From NCBI GenBank assembly GCA_002507425.1, contig DAZU01000091.1:1-9453 (forward strand): a stretch of 9,453 bases of DNA, in the 5' to 3' direction. This DNA comes from Euryarchaeota archaeon UBA53. GTDB taxonomy: Archaea; Thermoplasmatota; Poseidoniia; Poseidoniales; Poseidoniaceae. Under the pieces are notes generated by a model. It was not told the origin of the DNA, did no database searches, and worked only from the letters and a program-made list of their open reading frames with translations. The stretch's first letter is position 1. Every line of letters starts with the position of its first letter. A program made the position numbers and the translations under genes. Positions 7,115 to 9,453 of this stretch are shown here, piece after piece.

Positions 7115-8131
7115 CTACAAATTTTTGTTTTTATCTAGTAATCTTCTTACTCCGCCTGGAATAATTAGGGCTCTCAGTAGTTTTTTTGCGTAGGATTTTA
7201 TCTCATCTCTAGTTACTTTTATTCTTTCACTTTTGTCTAGAATATTACCTGACCTAAGCAGTGTTACAGTTCTCTGACCAATCAACACCGGTAGCATTGT
7301 AGATGCCTTGAGGCGAAATTGTCCCTCAGGTAACATTTTGATATATTCAACAGCGGCGTCTAGATGGTCGCTTGTGAGATCTAAATATTCATCATATAGC
7401 GGTCTGAAATTGTCAATATTTTCCTTGTCTAGTAAGTCCCCAGGTTCTAGATTGTGTCTTTCCAAGGCCTCTCCGGGTATGTAACAACGACCAAAACGTA
7501 AATCCTCTGGAATATCTCGTAAAATGTTTATCATTTGTAGAGCCTTACCAAATCTTATTCCCTTCATGAAAAACTCTTCCTCTTCATTAGGAGGGAGTTC
7601 TATAATGTGAGTAAGTGACATTTTACTCCAAAAAACTCCAACGCATCCAGCAACTCTGAAGGTGTAATCGTCGAGTTCATGATTTGATTTCAAAGAAGAG
7701 ATTTTATCTCCTTCATTTGCTGGTCCAAATCTCTCTAAATCTAGTGTCTGACCGCTGACTATTGTGTCTAAACATTCAAGAATCATAGCCTTATCTTGTT
7801 CTTCATAATCATTCAAACCTTCCGTTACCTTAGATACATTCCTCAATAATTCTGCCTCACTCTGATTAGTTTGAATTTCTGCAAGATCTGCAAAGTCCGG
7901 TAATTTCGAACTTTTTCCTTGAGCAAAGTCATTGTATTCTTGGAGAGCCTTGAGAAGTACCTTTGTCTCTCCATGCTTCGAATCTGCGATTGTGTCTGCC
8001 ACTCTAGCCATGAGGTATAGTAAGCCGATTTGCCCTCTAATTTTTTTGGGCAGATATTTCAAAGTTGGATAAAAGGAGCGAGAGGTGGACTCAAGTAATC
8101 TGTCTATGTCCTTGTTAACTAGAACAGCCAA
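7115..8131 (-). CDS. Squalene synthase-like enzyme (farnesyl-diphosphate farnesyltransferase family)
   Basis: Predicted to join two farnesyl diphosphates head to head to make squalene or presqualene diphosphate. It has 338 residues and no C-terminal membrane anchor. Motifs: SRSFYPTLKYLP from 17, the first Asp motif ARVADTIAD with D46 and D50, DYTFRVAGCVG at 155-165, and the second motif NILRDIPEDL with D206 and D210, followed by GRCYIP. The SRSFY opening with DTxxD is closer to bacterial and eukaryal squalene synthases than to phytoene synthase, and differs clearly from the neighbouring paralogue. The only usable start is TTG at 8131: an in-frame TGA lies at 8147-8149 upstream and the first internal Met is at residue 42, inside the catalytic core. 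AGGAG lies 11 bases before the TTG. The gene heads a minus-strand cluster with the second synthase and the membrane hydrolase. The family is firm; the exact product (squalene rather than a C40 compound) is inferred. Confidence 0.9.
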   Translation of the reverse strand: MAVLVNKDIDRLLESTSRSFYPTLKYLPKKIRGQIGLLYLMARVADTIADSKHGETKVLLKALQEYNDFAQGKSSKLPDFADLAEIQTNQSEAELLRNVSKVTEGLNDYEEQDKAMILECLDTIVSGQTLDLERFGPANEGDKISSLKSNHELDDYTFRVAGCVGVFWSKMSLTHIIELPPNEEEEFFMKGIRFGKALQMINILRDIPEDLRFGRCYIPGEALERHNLEPGDLLDKENIDNFRPLYDEYLDLTSDHLDAAVEYIKMLPEGQFRLKASTMLPVLIGQRTVTLLRSGNILDKSERIKVTRDEIKSYAKKLLRALIIPGGVRRLLDKNKNL

Positions 8132-8142
8132 TGTTAATCGCT

Positions 8143-8147
8143 CTCCT
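8143..8147 (-). promoter_or_regulatory. Ribosome-binding site supporting the TTG start
   Basis: AGGAG on the minus strand lies 11 bases before the TTG at 8131. It is the only purine-rich element near that start, and the second synthase gene has the same arrangement. It lies inside an 11-codon mini-ORF that begins at 8150, so the two could compete for ribosomes. Confidence 0.4.
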
Positions 8148-8171
8148 CATTTCACCCCACTGGTTATCGGT

Positions 8172-8181
8172 TTTTAATATC
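8172..8181 (-). promoter_or_regulatory. TATA-like element for the prenyl synthase cluster
   Basis: Read on the minus strand this is GATATTAAAA. Its centre is about 26 bases upstream of 8150, so the message is expected to begin close to 8150, some 19 bases before the TTG start. It is flanked on both sides by the hexamer TATCGG (8165-8170 and 8178-8183, plus-strand reading). A second weaker candidate, GATAAATTAC, lies near 8205-8214 and would give a longer leader. Confidence 0.4.
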
Positions 8182-8185
8182 GGAG

Positions 8186-8203
8186 TTACATTCATTGGTG
8201 TAA
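8186..8203. promoter_or_regulatory. Small dyad TTACA-N8-TGTAA in the divergent spacer
   Basis: Five-base inverted arms separated by eight bases lie just upstream of the TATA-like element of the synthase cluster. An 18-base dyad here is where an archaeal dimeric regulator could bind. The arms are short and could occur by chance. Confidence 0.25.
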
Positions 8204-8320
8204 TTTATCTCTAAGTCCAATATGAGATAGTATGCCTATTCGATTTATGGTGATACCCGTCAACATAAGCTTAGGATTGATAGCAAGGGTTTATTTTGAA
8301 TAACCACGGCGACTAGCCAA

Positions 8321-8326
8321 GGGGAT
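8321..8326 (+). promoter_or_regulatory. Ribosome-binding site of the zinc-ribbon gene
   Basis: GGGGAT lies three bases before the ATG at 8330, matching the GGTGAT-N3-ATG layout seen at tyrS and the hydrolase gene with one mismatch. A T-rich stretch, TTTATTTT near 8290-8297, could be the TATA box and would give a leader of about 10 bases. Confidence 0.5.
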
Positions 8327-8329
8327 AGT

Positions 8330-9453
8330 ATGCAATGCAGCACCTGTTTTGAAGAGATTCCGGAGGATAGCATATTTTGCCCGGAATGTGGTTCAAGGCA
8401 GGACATGAGCAAAGCAGGCAGCCTTCCGGGAGTTGGCGCTGTTGGTTTAGCAGGTCAAGATGTAAGCGGTGGCAGAAATTTTGGTGTTGTCTCTGGTGAG
8501 GCAATAATAAATCAAAATCTAAACCAAACTTCCAATCAAGGAATGCCACCTGGCATGATGCCGGAAATAATGAATCAAGTAAACCAGAACATTGCTGGGA
8601 TGCCTAGCCAGCCAATCACTCAGTCCAACGTCACCCCATTTACTGGCCCGATGCAGGATCAGAATTTTCAACAAATCCCAGGAAATAATATTACTCAAAT
8701 AAATCAGAATCAACCCGTTAATCAAGCTGGAGGTTTATCAATTTCAAACAACCCTTCACTATCTCCAACGGATGCAATGGTAAACAGAATTGCTGAGGCT
8801 GAAAGGGCTGTCAAGAATGAACGCAGAAGCCAATGGTTACAAATGAACCAAGAATCAGCGGCAAATGTTCTATCTTCAATTGGAACTGAGTTACCAGCAC
8901 ATTTGAAAGGTGGAAATAACGATGCTAGCGCAGCAGAATTCTTAGCAAATGCTATTGGTTCTGGGAAAGATGGAAAAGGGGACGAAGCACTGTATAGAAG
9001 AATGTCAGAGGTAGCGGTCCGCAGAGTGGCTAGAAAAAGAGGTGTGGCTGTCGAAACTCCCCAAATAAAGTTGGAAAATGGAATCTTATCAGTAAATGTG
9101 ACCTACGTGGATGATGGAAGAGTTTTGGATACGCCAGACAACCTTTCATCGGCATTTGAACACGCTATCTCAACTGAGGTGGCTCTTAAGGGTCTTAGCG
9201 CAGTTGTCGAAGTTAACCTATTTAGGTCAAAGGACGGGACTATCGACAAAATTGGTGATGATGGTAATGATGAACTAAAAACCGATTCAGGTGAGGAAAT
9301 GTTTGCTTGCGAAATTTGTGACGGACTGGTAAAGGATTCTGACAAAAGTTGTCCTCACTGCGGAGCAATATTTGAGGATGAAGACTTTATCGATTTGCCG
9401 AGTCAAAGAGGACCCTCAGGTCCAAGCTCAGGAGGACCGCCTAAGCGAGGAGG
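8330..9453 (+). CDS. Double zinc-ribbon protein with Asn/Gln-rich linker (C-terminal part beyond the window)
   Basis: The reading frame is open from the ATG at 8330 to the window end: 374 codons with no stop, so the gene is incomplete. An N-terminal zinc ribbon uses C3, C6, C17 and C20 (CSTC and CPECG). A linker at about 24-147 is rich in Gly, Met, Pro and repeated NQ steps, and looks disordered. Residues 148-195 are charged and helical (RIAEAERAVKNERRSQW). A folded region at about 221-303 follows (LYRRMSEVAVRRVARKRG, then alternating strands). A second zinc ribbon uses C327, C330, C341 and C344 (CEIC and CPHCG), and the visible end is Gly/Pro/Ser-rich. Both ribbons have CxxC-x10-CxxC spacing. 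No signal peptide or membrane helix is seen, so it is probably cytoplasmic. I do not recognise the family. Zinc ribbons suggest binding to nucleic acid or protein, but no catalytic motif is visible. The start is supported by GGGGAT three bases upstream and an in-frame TGA at 8297-8299. Confidence 0.85.
   Translation, partial: MQCSTCFEEIPEDSIFCPECGSRQDMSKAGSLPGVGAVGLAGQDVSGGRNFGVVSGEAIINQNLNQTSNQGMPPGMMPEIMNQVNQNIAGMPSQPITQSNVTPFTGPMQDQNFQQIPGNNITQINQNQPVNQAGGLSISNNPSLSPTDAMVNRIAEAERAVKNERRSQWLQMNQESAANVLSSIGTELPAHLKGGNNDASAAEFLANAIGSGKDGKGDEALYRRMSEVAVRRVARKRGVAVETPQIKLENGILSVNVTYVDDGRVLDTPDNLSSAFEHAISTEVALKGLSAVVEVNLFRSKDGTIDKIGDDGNDELKTDSGEEMFACEICDGLVKDSDKSCPHCGAIFEDEDFIDLPSQRGPSGPSSGGPPKRG

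Noticed and set aside
5716..8131. Bacterial-type hopanoid (HpnC/HpnD/HpnE) operon
   Set aside because: Two synthases are present, but the first does not have the HpnC signature as I recall it. No HpnE-type amine oxidase or squalene cyclase is next to them.
8132..8329. tRNA, small RNA or CRISPR content in the largest spacer
   Set aside because: I saw no cloverleaf-like pairing, no spaced repeats longer than a hexamer, and no strong hairpin. Only promoter-like elements can be supported.
8313..8725. Two minus-strand open frames opposite the zinc-ribbon gene
   Set aside because: They overlap each other and are antisense to a frame with clear zinc-ribbon cysteines. They are rich in His, Leu and Gln because the linker on the other strand is repetitive.

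Overview
The window looks like chromosomal DNA from a marine planktonic euryarchaeon of the Thermoplasmatota, most likely Marine Group II (Candidatus Poseidoniales) or a close relative. This placement is an inference. It rests on an archaeal/eukaryal-type tyrosyl-tRNA synthetase, an adjacent gene that resembles the archaeal DUF5611 family, ribosome-binding sites of the form GGTGAT-N3-ATG, AT-rich TATA-like elements, and compact gene order with base composition leaning towards AT. There are no rRNA or tRNA genes, no mobile elements and no CRISPR repeats. No gap between genes exceeds 300 bases; the largest is about 200 bases (8132-8329).

Region 1 (34-1747, minus strand) is a two-gene unit: a DUF5611-like gene followed 13 bases later by tyrS. 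A 39-base divergent spacer separates it from region 2 (1787-4175, plus strand). Region 2 holds a secreted, membrane-anchored beta-propeller protein and, one base after its stop, an acyl-CoA dehydrogenase of the glutaryl-CoA dehydrogenase type. The dehydrogenase stop abuts, with no base between, the stop of the converging region 3.

Region 3 (4176-8131, minus strand) is the most distinctive part. In transcription order it holds a squalene-synthase-like enzyme, a second and distantly related phytoene/presqualene-diphosphate-synthase-like enzyme with a long N-terminal extension, and a five-helix membrane protein carrying an alpha/beta-hydrolase domain predicted to face outside the cell. Two head-to-head prenyl synthases side by side suggest the organism makes more than one product (squalene-type C30 and/or phytoene-type C40), or uses the pair in one pathway. 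The role of the membrane hydrolase in this is unknown.

Region 4 (8330 to the window end, plus strand) is an incomplete gene for a protein with two zinc ribbons of identical spacing flanking an Asn/Gln-rich linker and a folded domain. It is divergent from the synthase cluster across a spacer of about 200 bases that holds a TATA-like element, a direct repeat and a small dyad.

I see no clear-cut new defence or mobile system. The points most worth a second look are the paired prenyl synthases with the membrane hydrolase, the unusual TTG start and overlapping mini-ORF of the first synthase, and the double zinc-ribbon protein.
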